Assembly: GCF_016908295.1 (NCBI RefSeq)
Contig: NZ_JAFBDO010000002.1
Span: forward strand, 806,001-870,000
Direction of reading: 5' to 3'
DNA: 64,000 bases
DNA from: Thalassobacillus pellis
GTDB taxonomy: Bacteria; Bacillota; Bacilli; Bacillales; Halobacillaceae
Position 1 is the first letter of the stretch, and each line of letters opens with the position of its first letter. The notes beneath the pieces were generated by a model. It made no database searches, had not been told where the DNA came from, and was given only the letters and a program-made list of their open reading frames with translations. Positions 53,744-63,067 of the stretch are shown here, one piece after another. The position numbers were made by a program, and so were the translations under genes.

Positions 53744-53837
53744 TGATGCTCCCCCCTATTGAAGTCTTCCTATATACTATTTCTTTTTTAATAGGTGTTA
53801 AAACATCAATAGCATGTCTGGAAAATATATCCGTGAT

Positions 53838-54503
53838 TTATCCTTCGTGCTTTGTTTCACTGGTGCTTGTTATTTCAGTTCCTTCCAATGCCTGCGTCGC
53901 CAGCCGGTCAGCTTCTCTGTTCTTCTTTCTTGAAACAACTTTATATTCAGGTTCGATACCAAGCTGGTCAAGCTTTGTCTCCACTCGATCAGCCCAATTG
54001 GACAGTTCTTCTTCCAGACAAGGCCATTCTCCGTTCAGCTGGTTGATGACCACCTGGGAATCACCGACTATCCGGACAGGGAGATGATGGACGCCAAGAT
54101 CCTCCAGCTCCTGCAGGGCAAGGAGAAGAGCAGCATACTCTGCTTCATTGTTGGAACCGAGCTGCTCGACCAGTGCATTCTTCCTCAGACGCAGGGACTT
54201 TCCGTTTTGCGTATAATAAATCGCACAGCCAAGCCCTGACTCCCTTGTTTTCAAATCATAGCCGCCATCAAAATAAACCGTGATATCGTGAGGCTCGGTT
54301 TCTATTCCTTTGATATATTCATTTAGATCTTTAAGCGTCCACGTTGTATCATACTTATCAAGAAAGACCACATTCTTGATCCGACCTGTTCGTTCAAAAT
54401 CCTCCGCCAACAGGACTGCTTCCCCGGCACGTATATCTTCTGATTTGAAATACGCTTCTGTGCCTTTCGGCGTTTTATATGTCATCTCTATTCTCACTTT
54501 CAT
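53838..54503 (-). CDS. RNase HI-like protein, YpeP type
   Basis: A 221-aa protein with an N-terminal domain of about 65 residues (SEDIRAGEAVLLAEDFERTGR) and an RNase HI fold after residue 74. The acidic catalytic set is present: D79 in VYFDGGYD, E120 in GSNNEAEYAAL, Asp in RIVGDSQVVINQL near 146 and Asp in NREADRLATQAL near 202. Database labels for this type are often reverse transcriptase-like or ribonuclease H. Activity on RNA-DNA hybrids is plausible. The ATG at 54503 has only a weak SD-like GGGGTGCAAG just upstream. Confidence 0.85.
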   Translation of the reverse strand: MKVRIEMTYKTPKGTEAYFKSEDIRAGEAVLLAEDFERTGRIKNVVFLDKYDTTWTLKDLNEYIKGIETEPHDITVYFDGGYDLKTRESGLGCAIYYTQNGKSLRLRKNALVEQLGSNNEAEYAALLLALQELEDLGVHHLPVRIVGDSQVVINQLNGEWPCLEEELSNWADRVETKLDQLGIEPEYKVVSRKKNREADRLATQALEGTEITSTSETKHEG

Positions 54504-54582
54504 TCCACTTGCACCCCTTTTCCTTTCGTTGTCTAAAGCCTACCATAATATGTATTATTCACATTTTCTGAAACATAAAAAC

Positions 54583-54951
54583 AGGGCTGTCCCATAAATC
54601 TAAATAGACTTATGGGCAGCCCTTTGTTTTTCACACTTCTAAAAAGTTTAACTTTGTTAAAGGATTAAAGTATAAGTAAAACTAAGGCTTTCGCCATAAG
54701 AAATTGGCTATAAGCCAAGTTTTTTCTAATTGTTGATACCGGAAAAGTATGGCTGGGAAACGATTCCCTTTCCGCAGGGAAGACGACAAGTCTCCTCGGG
54801 CCTCGTCAGCCTTGTCTCTCATGCAGGAGTCTCATCGTTTCCCTGCCCAAGCTAGCAAACAACAATGCAAAAATTCTTCTTTATCATATACGAAAAAAAC
54901 TTCAATCAACTCTTCGTGGTATTTCATTCAAAGAGGTCTTTGGGACAGCCT
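54583..54951. mobile_element. MITE-like element 2 (no transposase)
   Basis: Inverted ends: AGGGCTGTCCCATAAATC at the left and, on the minus strand, GAGGCTGTCCCAAAGACC at the right, the same class of end as element 1. The left end forms a hairpin (GGGCTGTCCCATAA with TTATGGGCAGCCC). The interior holds the 95-bp two-hairpin repeat (54640-54730) and a palindrome (TGGGAAACGA at 54755 and TCGTTTCCCTG at 54835). About 370 bp, no coding capacity. No clear target duplication was seen. Confidence 0.6.
54640..54730 (-). repeat. Two-hairpin dispersed repeat, copy 3 (nested)
   Basis: Read on the minus strand it matches copy 1: TTAGAAAAAACTTGGC, ATGGCGAAAGCC, TTACTTATACTTTAATCC. The first hairpin is slightly decayed (CTTGGCTTATAGCCAA). 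It sits inside MITE-like element 2. Confidence 0.7.
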
Positions 54952-54964
54952 CAAAAAAACTTAC

Positions 54965-56464
54965 TTAAATAATAAACCCTGCAATCAAGAAACAAACTGC
55001 CGCAATACCAGCCGAAGTCAATGCGTAAGGTAACTGCGTATTGATGTGATCCATATGCTTTACATCTGCACCAATCGACGACATCAGGCTAGTATCAGAA
55101 ATTGGGCTGGAATGGTCTCCAAACGCCCCGCCGGATAATACCGCCGCAGCAGCCAGGATCGGATCCCCACCTGTTGCGAGCATCAGGGAGACAGCAATAG
55201 GCATCATGATTGCCCAAGTACCGAAAGAAGTACCGATGGAGAATGAAACGAAAGCAGAGATCAGGAACACGGAGACCGGGATGATCGCATTAGGGATAAC
55301 ACCCTGAGCCACTTGTTCAATATATAGTGCTGCACCCGTCCCTTCTGGAGCGGCGGCACGCATCAAGTCTCCAATGGTTACGGCAAGTATGATGATAACA
55401 GCGCCGAATATAACCGACTTGGCTCCTTCAAATAGATCATCTGAAAATTCTTTTGCGCTCATCAAATTCTTTTTCGTATATTTGAAAAAGGCGATGATGA
55501 TACCGATACTGAAGCTGATAATCAGCATCATATTACCGCCGAATTTCAGCGTCGGTACCTCCGTAAACATCGGCAGCGTGTAATTCCATAATCCGAGGAT
55601 AACCAAAATGAATACCGAAATTCCCAGCGGCACCAGCATATCTGAGACACTGCCGCTTTTGGTATTGGATTCCTCTTTTGTAGCGGCCACTTCATTTGAA
55701 AAGTCATCCTGATGATAGTGCCGCATTTCCTGCGCACGCTTTTCCGCTTGTTTCATAGGTCCATAATCTTTTAATTTCCCTGATGCAAATAAGAAGACCA
55801 TTATAAGAATGATAATGTTATAGAAATTATACGGAATCGTCTGTGCCAAACCCACAATCGGATCCTCGACACTAGGGATGTTATCTACCATCAACGCTCC
55901 CATAAAAGCTACCCAGCCAGAGATCGGGATAAGAACGTTGATGGGAGCAGATGTCGAATCAAGATAAAATGCAAGCTTCTCCCTCGAAATTTTCATCTGA
56001 TCATAGATCGGACGGAATACTGTACCTGTTGCTAGAGAGCTGAAATAAGCACTCGTGAACAAGGAGCTTCCCATGGCAGCCGTGGAAATCTGCGCCCCTT
56101 CTTTCGTACGTACTTTCTTTGCAAGCCACTGCCCGAACGCAAAAGCACCTCCGGACTTATTTAATACGCCAATAAATGCACCTAATAGAAGGACGACAAT
56201 GACAAGCTCCGCCCGACCGGCATCTTTCACCAGTCCCATTCCTCTCATCCCCGCATCCGGATCAGCAGGGTGGCCGGCAATAGCACCGAAAAGATTTACG
56301 ATCGAATAAAGAATGGCATGGATGATACCGTTGACTCGCGCATCAATCATCATTGTTCCGACCAGTATCCCTGCCAACAGGGATGGCACGACCCGCTTCG
56401 TTCCAATGGCCAGGGACAATGCGACAACTGATGGCAAAAGCGACCATATCCCAAAGTGTTCCAT
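54965..56464 (-). CDS. Na+/H+ antiporter, NhaC family
   Basis: A 499-aa membrane protein with about 11-12 hydrophobic segments. NhaC-family marks are LLLGAFIGVLNKSGGAFAFGQWLAKK near 96-121, ISGWVAFMGALMVD near 181, FSIGTSFGTWAIMMPIAVSL near 418-437 and the conserved GGAFGDHSSPISDTSLMSSIGADVKHMDHI near 452-480. It exchanges sodium for protons, or exchanges organic acids in some members (MleN type). It is a single gene whose 3' end lies 13 nt from MITE-like element 2. The ATG at 56464 follows GAAAGGAGAAA. Confidence 0.92.
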   Translation of the reverse strand: MEHFGIWSLLPSVVALSLAIGTKRVVPSLLAGILVGTMMIDARVNGIIHAILYSIVNLFGAIAGHPADPDAGMRGMGLVKDAGRAELVIVVLLLGAFIGVLNKSGGAFAFGQWLAKKVRTKEGAQISTAAMGSSLFTSAYFSSLATGTVFRPIYDQMKISREKLAFYLDSTSAPINVLIPISGWVAFMGALMVDNIPSVEDPIVGLAQTIPYNFYNIIILIMVFLFASGKLKDYGPMKQAEKRAQEMRHYHQDDFSNEVAATKEESNTKSGSVSDMLVPLGISVFILVILGLWNYTLPMFTEVPTLKFGGNMMLIISFSIGIIIAFFKYTKKNLMSAKEFSDDLFEGAKSVIFGAVIIILAVTIGDLMRAAAPEGTGAALYIEQVAQGVIPNAIIPVSVFLISAFVSFSIGTSFGTWAIMMPIAVSLMLATGGDPILAAAAVLSGGAFGDHSSPISDTSLMSSIGADVKHMDHINTQLPYALTSAGIAAVCFLIAGFII

Positions 56465-56722
56465 AACATATTTCTCCTTTCTGTATGACTTCCGGACTAC
56501 CCATCTATTATTTTTGAAATATTACAATAGTCCGAATACTGTAACTTGCATTATAAGCAACAAAGTTTTTTAAACAAACAGAAAAAAAAGAAAAAAATAT
56601 ACCTTTTGATTTCCTATCCATAAAGACAGCAGCAGCCGTCCTTCCCTTAATAGGACCTATTCCATGCTTTTTCTATCTATTTTCCTAAAATTCCAATAAC
56701 TTATCCAGAATGGAAAAATGTA

Positions 56723-56731
56723 TGCTAGAAT
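56723..56731 (+). promoter_or_regulatory. Extended minus-10 of pulA
   Basis: TGCTAGAAT matches TGnTAtAAT with one change. No good minus-35 is seen, which is compatible with an extended minus-10 promoter. Confidence 0.5.
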
Positions 56732-56747
56732 GATAGTTACAGTTTAG

Positions 56748-56761
56748 TGAAAACGTTTGCA
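56748..56761. promoter_or_regulatory. cre (CcpA site) of pulA
   Basis: TGAAAACGTTTGCA matches TGWNANCGNTNWCA at every position. It lies about 17 nt after the minus-10, near the likely start of transcription, so carbon catabolite repression by CcpA is expected. Confidence 0.85.
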
Positions 56762-56784
56762 CAATGAAAAGGAGCGAAAAAGTT

Positions 56785-59529
56785 ATGTATCAAAATAAGT
56801 TGCTGGCTTTAACAGGCGGTTTCATGTTTTTTCTGGCTTTCACAGCCATGGCTCCCTTATCTTTTTCCGGGGGAGTAATCAGTCATGCGGAAGAAATAGA
56901 AGAACCAGCAATTCCTGAGGAGCACGTCCGTATTCACTATAAGCGGATGGATGCCAACTATGAAGGGTGGGGACTGCACTTATGGAATCAACAAGAAGAC
57001 AATCCTGCCATCGATTTTACTGTCGATTGGGGAAATCCGATTCTTTTTGACATGCATTCTGACTGGGGAATGTATGTCGATATACCAGTCATTGATATTA
57101 CAAACGGGTTGAATTTCATCGTACATAAAGGTGATACAAAAGATACGCCAAATGACCGCAGTTTCCCCTCTACTGGGGAGCGCGAATTCTGGCTGGTACA
57201 AGGAGATGAACATATCTACTTGGAAAAACCGGCCATTACCACGGATCTAACTTATGCCGAAATGACTACCGAAACAGAAATCAACGCCCGTATCAGCCAG
57301 GTAGTTGAGAATTTTTCACCGGAAAATGTGACGTTGACGAATCAAAGCGGCCAGGAAGTTACGCTAAAAAACATCGATCTCGCAGGACAAAACCTGACGA
57401 TCACTACTGCTAAACCAATGGATATTTTGTCACGCTACACACTTTCCTATAAAGGAAACGAGACCGAAGTTGATGTTGCCTGGGAACTTCTTGACAGAAA
57501 TTATTCATATGAAGGAGACGACCTCGGTGCAACGCTGCATGAAGATGGCACCGCAACCCTGAAACTGTGGTCCCCGATTGCCCAGCATGTCTCCGTCGTT
57601 CTATATGATAAACATAACCAATACGAGGTCATTGGCGAGGAAATTCCGATGAATAAGGATAGGAATGGGGTGTGGAGCGTCACCCTCGATTCCTCCAATT
57701 CCGGTCTGAAGAATTTAAAAGGATTCTATTATCAATATAAAGTGACCACAGAAGTAGAACAGCACCTTACGCTCGACCCCTATGCGAAATCGATGGCTGC
57801 CTCTTCCGACAATGACCTTGATACCGTCGGGAAAGCTGCTATTGTCGACCCGTCTTCCATTGGACCGAAGCTGCATTTTGCTAAAATCAAGGATTATGAA
57901 AAACGAGAAGATGCTGTCATCTGGGAAGTCCACGTCCGGGATTTCACTTCCGACCCCTCTATTGCAGATGAATTGGACGCACAATTCGGTACGTTCTCGG
58001 CATTCATTGAAAAACTGGATTATTTAAAAGAACTTGGGGTCACCCACATCCAGCTCCTTCCTGTCATGAAATACTATTTTGGAGATGAACTGGAAAATGA
58101 CGAGCGTGAAATGGACTACTCTTCTTCAGGTAATAATTACAACTGGGGATATGATCCACACAGTTACTTCGCTTTATCTGGAATGTATTCCGAACGACCG
58201 GAAGATCCGGAAGCCAGAATTGCGGAATTTAAGCAATTGATCAAAGAGATCCATAAAAGAAAAATGGGCGTCATTTTAGATGTAGTCTATAACCATACGG
58301 CGAAAGTCAGTATCCTGGAAAACATTATGCCGGATTATTACCATTTCATGAATGAAAAAGGCGAAACAAAAACCGGGTACGGTGGAGGTAAGGTTGGAAC
58401 CACCCATCAAATGTCCCGTAAGCTTATGGTCGATTCTGTGAAATATTGGGTGAAAGAATTCAAAGTGGATGGCTTCCGATTTGATTTAATGGGTGATTTG
58501 GATGCCGAAAGTGTGCAGACAGCTTATAACGAAGCAAGGAAAATCAATCCAGATATCTTAATGATTGGGGAAGGCTGGCGTACTTTTGTCGGAGATGGCG
58601 GTCCAAAAAACGAAGTCACCCCAGCTGATCAGGATTGGATGGACGAAACCGATAGCGCAGGTGTCTTTTCAGATGAAATCCGTAATGAATTGAAATCAGG
58701 TTTTGGCAGCGAAGGGGAACCTCGCTTTCTTACTGGCGGTCCACGAGATATCGCTACGATTTTCGAGAATATTAAAGGTCAGCCAGGAAACGTCAGTGAG
58801 GATGACCCTGGAGACATCGTCCAATATATTGCGGCCCATGATAACCTTACACTTCATGATGTCATTGCCTTATCGATCAAAAAAGATCCCGCAGAGCATG
58901 AAGAAGAAATACAAAGGAGAATCCGGCTCGGGAATGCAATGATTCTCACAAGCCAAGGAGTTTCTTTCCTTCATGCCGGTCAGGAATACGGAAGGACCAA
59001 ACAGTGGCTCGGTGAAGGTGTACCAGAAGCTAAAGCGACTTATATGGTCGATGAAAACGGGAATCCATTCAAGAATCCTTACTTCATCCATGACTCTTAT
59101 GATTCCACGGATGCCATCAATCATTTCGATTGGAAAAAAGTGACCGAAGATGGTCTACAAAAACAGACCATGCAGTATACCAAAGGACTGATAGATTTGA
59201 GAAGGTCCAGTGATGCCTTCCGGCTAGCTACTGAAGAAACAGTCAATCAGAATGTAACTTTAATAGAAGCTCCTGAAATTCAGCCGACCGATTTGTTAAT
59301 CGGATATAAGAATGTATCAACGGATAACACCGGTACCTATTATGTGTTTATCAATGCAGATAATAAAAAGCGTTCCCTTTCCCTCGACGTAGATTTAAGG
59401 AAAGGAAAAGTGTTAGTGGATCGGGACGAAGCTGGCACGCAAAAAATAAAGGAACCCACCGGTTTTATGCTTACAAAAGATCAATTGACACTGGATCCCC
59501 TGACAACCGTAGTAATAAAAGTTAAATGA
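56785..59529 (+). CDS. pulA: Secreted type I pullulanase
   Basis: An extracellular debranching enzyme (914 aa) that cuts alpha-1,6 bonds in pullulan and amylopectin. A signal peptide (about 1-35, ending ISHAEE) is followed by CBM41 (about 45-145: VRIHYKRMDANYEGWGLHLW), a linker domain, CBM48 (about 240-325) and the GH13 barrel. The type I signature YNWGYDP is near 452. GH13 regions are DVVYNHTAK near 498, GFRFDLMGD (nucleophile Asp) near 563, MIGEGW (acid Glu) near 595 and YIAAHDNLTLHD near 682. The start ATG at 56785 is 10 nt after GGAG; the ATG at 56764 precedes that SD. Monocistronic with a perfect cre. Confidence 0.95.
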   Translation: MYQNKLLALTGGFMFFLAFTAMAPLSFSGGVISHAEEIEEPAIPEEHVRIHYKRMDANYEGWGLHLWNQQEDNPAIDFTVDWGNPILFDMHSDWGMYVDIPVIDITNGLNFIVHKGDTKDTPNDRSFPSTGEREFWLVQGDEHIYLEKPAITTDLTYAEMTTETEINARISQVVENFSPENVTLTNQSGQEVTLKNIDLAGQNLTITTAKPMDILSRYTLSYKGNETEVDVAWELLDRNYSYEGDDLGATLHEDGTATLKLWSPIAQHVSVVLYDKHNQYEVIGEEIPMNKDRNGVWSVTLDSSNSGLKNLKGFYYQYKVTTEVEQHLTLDPYAKSMAASSDNDLDTVGKAAIVDPSSIGPKLHFAKIKDYEKREDAVIWEVHVRDFTSDPSIADELDAQFGTFSAFIEKLDYLKELGVTHIQLLPVMKYYFGDELENDEREMDYSSSGNNYNWGYDPHSYFALSGMYSERPEDPEARIAEFKQLIKEIHKRKMGVILDVVYNHTAKVSILENIMPDYYHFMNEKGETKTGYGGGKVGTTHQMSRKLMVDSVKYWVKEFKVDGFRFDLMGDLDAESVQTAYNEARKINPDILMIGEGWRTFVGDGGPKNEVTPADQDWMDETDSAGVFSDEIRNELKSGFGSEGEPRFLTGGPRDIATIFENIKGQPGNVSEDDPGDIVQYIAAHDNLTLHDVIALSIKKDPAEHEEEIQRRIRLGNAMILTSQGVSFLHAGQEYGRTKQWLGEGVPEAKATYMVDENGNPFKNPYFIHDSYDSTDAINHFDWKKVTEDGLQKQTMQYTKGLIDLRRSSDAFRLATEETVNQNVTLIEAPEIQPTDLLIGYKNVSTDNTGTYYVFINADNKKRSLSLDVDLRKGKVLVDRDEAGTQKIKEPTGFMLTKDQLTLDPLTTVVIKVK

Positions 59530-59547
59530 ACTTTCTTTAACCTATTG

Positions 59548-59578
59548 CCCTATCGAGCTGATGCTTGATAGGGTGTTT
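59548..59578 (+). terminator. Terminator of pulA
   Basis: CCCTATCGAGC pairs with GCTTGATAGGG (4-nt loop) followed by TGTTTCTC. Confidence 0.75.
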
Positions 59579-59602
59579 CTCATTCAAGGAAAAGAACTCC
59601 CT

Positions 59603-60223
59603 CTACTTTGTGAACCATTGGTATAACTTTTTAGGTCGTCCGATTTTCTGATGGCTGACAGTCTGTTTCACTTTTCCGATTTCCAGTAGATGCATTAGAT
59701 AGCGATAAACTGTCGGATAGGCAAGACCGACTCGTTTTGAAATTTGATCAACCGGAATAGCGTCCTGCTGCTGTTGCAGGTATTCAGAAATGTGGTTCAT
59801 TGTCTGCTTGCTGATGCCTTTGGTTGTATATACGTCTACCTCGTTATTTTGGAACTCTTGGATGTTGGCAAGACGAATGTGCAGCTGAATCCTGGCTATG
59901 ATATCCGGCGCTTTCACCGGCTTCAACGCGAAATCAGATGCTCCCGCCTGCAAAAATTGATCGGCAATTTCCTGACGCTCATCCACAGTAAGTACAATGA
60001 TCGGCGTGTGAATATCCTCTTCCCTTAATTTCTTCACAGTCTTCAGCCCATCCATTTCAGGCATATGGTAATCAACAAGGGCCAGATCTGGCTTGATTTC
60101 CCTGAATTTATCCAGGCCCTCCACCCCATTTTCTGCTACAACTGAGTCCCAGCCTGCGTATTTGCAGATTTCCCGCAGCATATATCTTAATGATTGATCA
60201 TCATCAATGATCAGTATATTCAT
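59603..60223 (-). CDS. Response regulator with C-terminal HTH
   Basis: A 206-aa regulator. The receiver domain covers 1-115, with IIDDD at 5-9, phosphoacceptor D51 in DLALVDYHMPEMDG, the conserved Thr in IIVLTVDE near 78 and Lys in FALKPVKAP near 102. The output part (150-206) is a winged-helix-like HTH (PVDQISKRVGLAYPTVYRYLMHLLEIGKV) of the kind seen in citrate/malate-type regulators (CitT, DctR, MalR). Its ATG lies within the end of the histidine kinase gene (20-nt overlap), so the pair is coupled. The inducing signal is unknown. Confidence 0.9.
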   Translation of the reverse strand: MNILIIDDDQSLRYMLREICKYAGWDSVVAENGVEGLDKFREIKPDLALVDYHMPEMDGLKTVKKLREEDIHTPIIVLTVDERQEIADQFLQAGASDFALKPVKAPDIIARIQLHIRLANIQEFQNNEVDVYTTKGISKQTMNHISEYLQQQQDAIPVDQISKRVGLAYPTVYRYLMHLLEIGKVKQTVSHQKIGRPKKLYQWFTK

Positions 60224-61553
60224 ACCTTAAAACCTCCTCAGGAAAAATCATCCAAAAAGCAGTTCCATTCCCCTGCCTATTCTCAATCTTCATCCTTGCC
60301 TGGTGAACCTCTATAACATTATTAACGAAGGTCAAACCGACACCAGGGTGGGATTTCGTACTGAATCCCGGCTGATAGATTTTCTTCAGGTCCTTCTTAG
60401 AAATCCCCTTCCCATTATCCAACACACCAAGCCATAGCTCATTATCGATCAGCGCTGTTCGAATAATCACTGTAGGGTTATTTGTTTCACTGACCGCATC
60501 ACAGGCGTTATCAATCAGGTTGACGACTGCTCTTGTTATCCTGATTTTGTTTATGAAAAGTTCAAGCTGCTCGTCTGCTTCCAATTCAAATGTAAAAGTG
60601 ATCGCATGATCGTCTATTTTGTTTGCCCGTATATATTCAATCAGACGCTTCAGTGAGCACCAGTTCTTTTTTTCCTGGTAAAGAATTTCCGATACCATAT
60701 TGCTGGTGGAAGTGATGGATTCCGATATGTTTTCTGTATACTCTTTGATTTCCTTATCCTTCGTCTTCAACTCGATCAGAGAATTCAAGCCCTCAATCAA
60801 AGCAAGCGGTGTCTTTAAATCATGGACAAGGTGAAGGACCTCACGCCCCGATCGGGATGCGATGACCTCGCCGCGTACGATATCAAGATCACGGCTGATT
60901 TTCCATTTTTGCTCTGAAACAGTCAAATAAACGGCAAGGACGACTGCATTGACCACAAAGATACTGCAAAGCATAAGACTATATAATGATAGCGTAAATC
61001 CATAATCAATATTAATGGCAATCGATTTCAATTCACTGGAAATCGGGCCGCCTCCAAAGCCGTAAGCAGATAAAAGGGTTACCGTATCGAGCCACTGGAT
61101 GCCGAATAAAATTTGTACTAACACAAATGATTTCAAAATTGGACGGAGACGCCCTTTTCCCAAAATATGCAGTAGAAGAATTGACAAGAGGAGCAGCAGC
61201 GCAGGTCCGCCAAAATGATAGTTGAGCGGACTGTAGGAATTGATCGACAGGTAAACGGCTGGAATGATGAATACTGGGATAATTACTTTCAGCCAAGGTT
61301 TATGGAACCGGTAGCCCAGTTCATCTCCTAAAAGCAGCGCGCCAAGATAATGCGGAAGCGCACGTATGGTATTCAGCATCACCAATACAAACGCTGCAAG
61401 CATCAGCGTATTCCCGTCCGGATCAACACGGAGTTCCCCCATAAGTCTGTAAAGCCCGACTTCCTCTACCCCTAACCATAAGGGCATACTAATTCCTAGA
61501 AGAATCAAAAACACTTTAAACAAGATACTTTTTCTCATCCAGACAGCGCGCAT
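60204..61553 (-). CDS. Membrane sensor histidine kinase
   Basis: A 449-aa kinase. Six or seven hydrophobic segments occupy about 8-220 with no large outside loop, so it senses a signal in or at the membrane rather than through a PAS or Cache domain. The phospho-accepting His is in LVHDLKTPLALIEG near 242. The ATPase part has the N box NLIDNACDAVSE near 350, DNGKGIS near 385 and HPGVGLTFVNNVIE near 404. The ATG at 61553 follows AAAGGGGGG. Operon with the response regulator. Confidence 0.92.
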   Translation of the reverse strand: MRAVWMRKSILFKVFLILLGISMPLWLGVEEVGLYRLMGELRVDPDGNTLMLAAFVLVMLNTIRALPHYLGALLLGDELGYRFHKPWLKVIIPVFIIPAVYLSINSYSPLNYHFGGPALLLLLSILLLHILGKGRLRPILKSFVLVQILFGIQWLDTVTLLSAYGFGGGPISSELKSIAINIDYGFTLSLYSLMLCSIFVVNAVVLAVYLTVSEQKWKISRDLDIVRGEVIASRSGREVLHLVHDLKTPLALIEGLNSLIELKTKDKEIKEYTENISESITSTSNMVSEILYQEKKNWCSLKRLIEYIRANKIDDHAITFTFELEADEQLELFINKIRITRAVVNLIDNACDAVSETNNPTVIIRTALIDNELWLGVLDNGKGISKKDLKKIYQPGFSTKSHPGVGLTFVNNVIEVHQARMKIENRQGNGTAFWMIFPEEVLRYEYTDH

Positions 61554-61686
61554 GATTGTCCCCCCTTTCTCTCCGGTTTAAGAAAAAAATGAAAATAAAT
61601 TGCCACTGTAATTGGAATGTGAAACACTTAACGTTAAATTCTATTATACAGCAATATATAATGCAATATGGATTGGAGCGATCACC

Positions 61687-62859
61687 ATGACACTGTTAAA
61701 GAAAGCTGAATCACATCTCCCCCATTGGATAGATTGGAGGCGCCATCTCCATAAGAATCCTGAACTGGGACTTGAAGAATATGAAACTTGCAAATTTGTT
61801 GTAGAGCGATTAAAAGAAATGGGTTACACCAATATTGATATAGTTGCCAACACCGGGGTAACGGTTTTAGTCGAAGGCAGAGAGCCGGGGAAAACCGTGG
61901 CACTCCGAGGTGACATGGACGCTTTACCAATAGAAGATGAGAAGGATGTTCCCTATAAATCGAAAAATCAAGGAACCGCCCACCTGTGCGGACACGATGC
62001 CCACACGACCATGCTGTTGGGTGCAGCACAACTATTGAAAGATAATCCCCCACAAAAAGGGAATGTCAAACTGATTTTCCAGCCCGCCGAAGAAGGTCGG
62101 TTTGGAGCACAAAAAATGATCGAAGACAACGTACTCGAAAATCCAAAAGTCGATGCTATTGCAGGTTTGCACGTGAACCCGGATGTGCCGACAGGCTATG
62201 TGACATGTACACGAAAAGAAGCATGCGCTGCAGCTGACTTTTTTAATCTTGAAATTATCGGAGAAGGCGGACACGCCGCTCATCCTCACCGTGCCATAGA
62301 CTCTATCACGGTAGCAGCGGAAGTCATCAGCTCGCTCCAACAGCTGGTCAGCAGGCAAATCGATCCCCTGGCTCCCACTGTTTTTACGATGGGACAAATT
62401 CATGGAGGGTCTGCGGATAACGCTATCGCATCTAAAGTAAAGGTAGGAGGAACGGTTCGGACGTTGGACCCTGATGTCCGTTATCAAATCGAAGAGAAGA
62501 TGGAACGAGTGGTAAAAGGCGTCACAGAAGCATTCGGTGCTTCTTACAATCTAAAATATGATTACTTTTATCCGCCGCTTATCAACGACACCTCCCTTGT
62601 TCCATCAGTCGAGGAAGCGGTTGAACAGGAACTCGGGGAAGACAAATTTTCCATCATTAAACCTTCTATGGGCGGGGAGGACTTTTCTTTTTATGCCAAC
62701 AAAATTCCAGCCGTATTTTTCCGGCTGGGAGTGAGAAATGAGGATAAAAATGCCTCATACCCGCTCCATCACCCTAAATTTGATCTGGATGAGGACGCCA
62801 TGCCATATGGAGCTTCCATCCTTGCTACGTGGGCACTAAATCAACTGGATAAATCGTGA
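61687..62859 (+). CDS. M20 family amidohydrolase (IAA-amino acid hydrolase-like)
   Basis: A 390-aa zinc or manganese amidohydrolase of the M20D group (hippurate, N-acyl-amino acid or IAA-conjugate hydrolases). Metal ligands are visible in AHLCGHDAHTTMLLG near 97-111, QPAEEGRFGAQKM near 131, IAGLHVNPD near 159 and YPLHHPKFDLDE near 360. The dimerisation domain runs from about 185 to 290 (GEGGHAAHPHRAIDSI). The start ATG at 61687 follows GGAG at 8 nt; the longer frame to 61612 has no SD. Substrate unknown. Divergent from the kinase gene. Confidence 0.9.
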   Translation: MTLLKKAESHLPHWIDWRRHLHKNPELGLEEYETCKFVVERLKEMGYTNIDIVANTGVTVLVEGREPGKTVALRGDMDALPIEDEKDVPYKSKNQGTAHLCGHDAHTTMLLGAAQLLKDNPPQKGNVKLIFQPAEEGRFGAQKMIEDNVLENPKVDAIAGLHVNPDVPTGYVTCTRKEACAAADFFNLEIIGEGGHAAHPHRAIDSITVAAEVISSLQQLVSRQIDPLAPTVFTMGQIHGGSADNAIASKVKVGGTVRTLDPDVRYQIEEKMERVVKGVTEAFGASYNLKYDYFYPPLINDTSLVPSVEEAVEQELGEDKFSIIKPSMGGEDFSFYANKIPAVFFRLGVRNEDKNASYPLHHPKFDLDEDAMPYGASILATWALNQLDKS

Positions 62860-62868
62860 ATCCATGGA

Positions 62869-62900
62869 CACCTCCGGCCGAACTTAGGCTGGGGGTGAAT
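62869..62900 (+). terminator. Weak terminator-like hairpin
   Basis: CACCTCCGGCC pairs with GGCTGGGGGTG (7-nt loop). The T-run afterwards is poor. The remaining gap to 63067 shows no other clear element. Confidence 0.4.
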
Positions 62901-63067
62901 TCGTTTCTATAGAAAAATTAGCACTATCCACTTATTGATAATAAGAAAATTTAAATCAGTGCAGGGGCATGCTTTTACTAGGTTTTATGCGGAAAAAAAG
63001 AACGGAAGATTGCAAGATTTCATAATTTATTTATAACCTTACTTTTTATGAAAGAGGGGAGGATAAA

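Noticed and set aside
54749-55033. Frame of 94 codons in MITE-like element 2
   Set aside because: It starts in the palindromic interior, crosses the element end and runs antisense into the NhaC gene. No SD, not protein-like.
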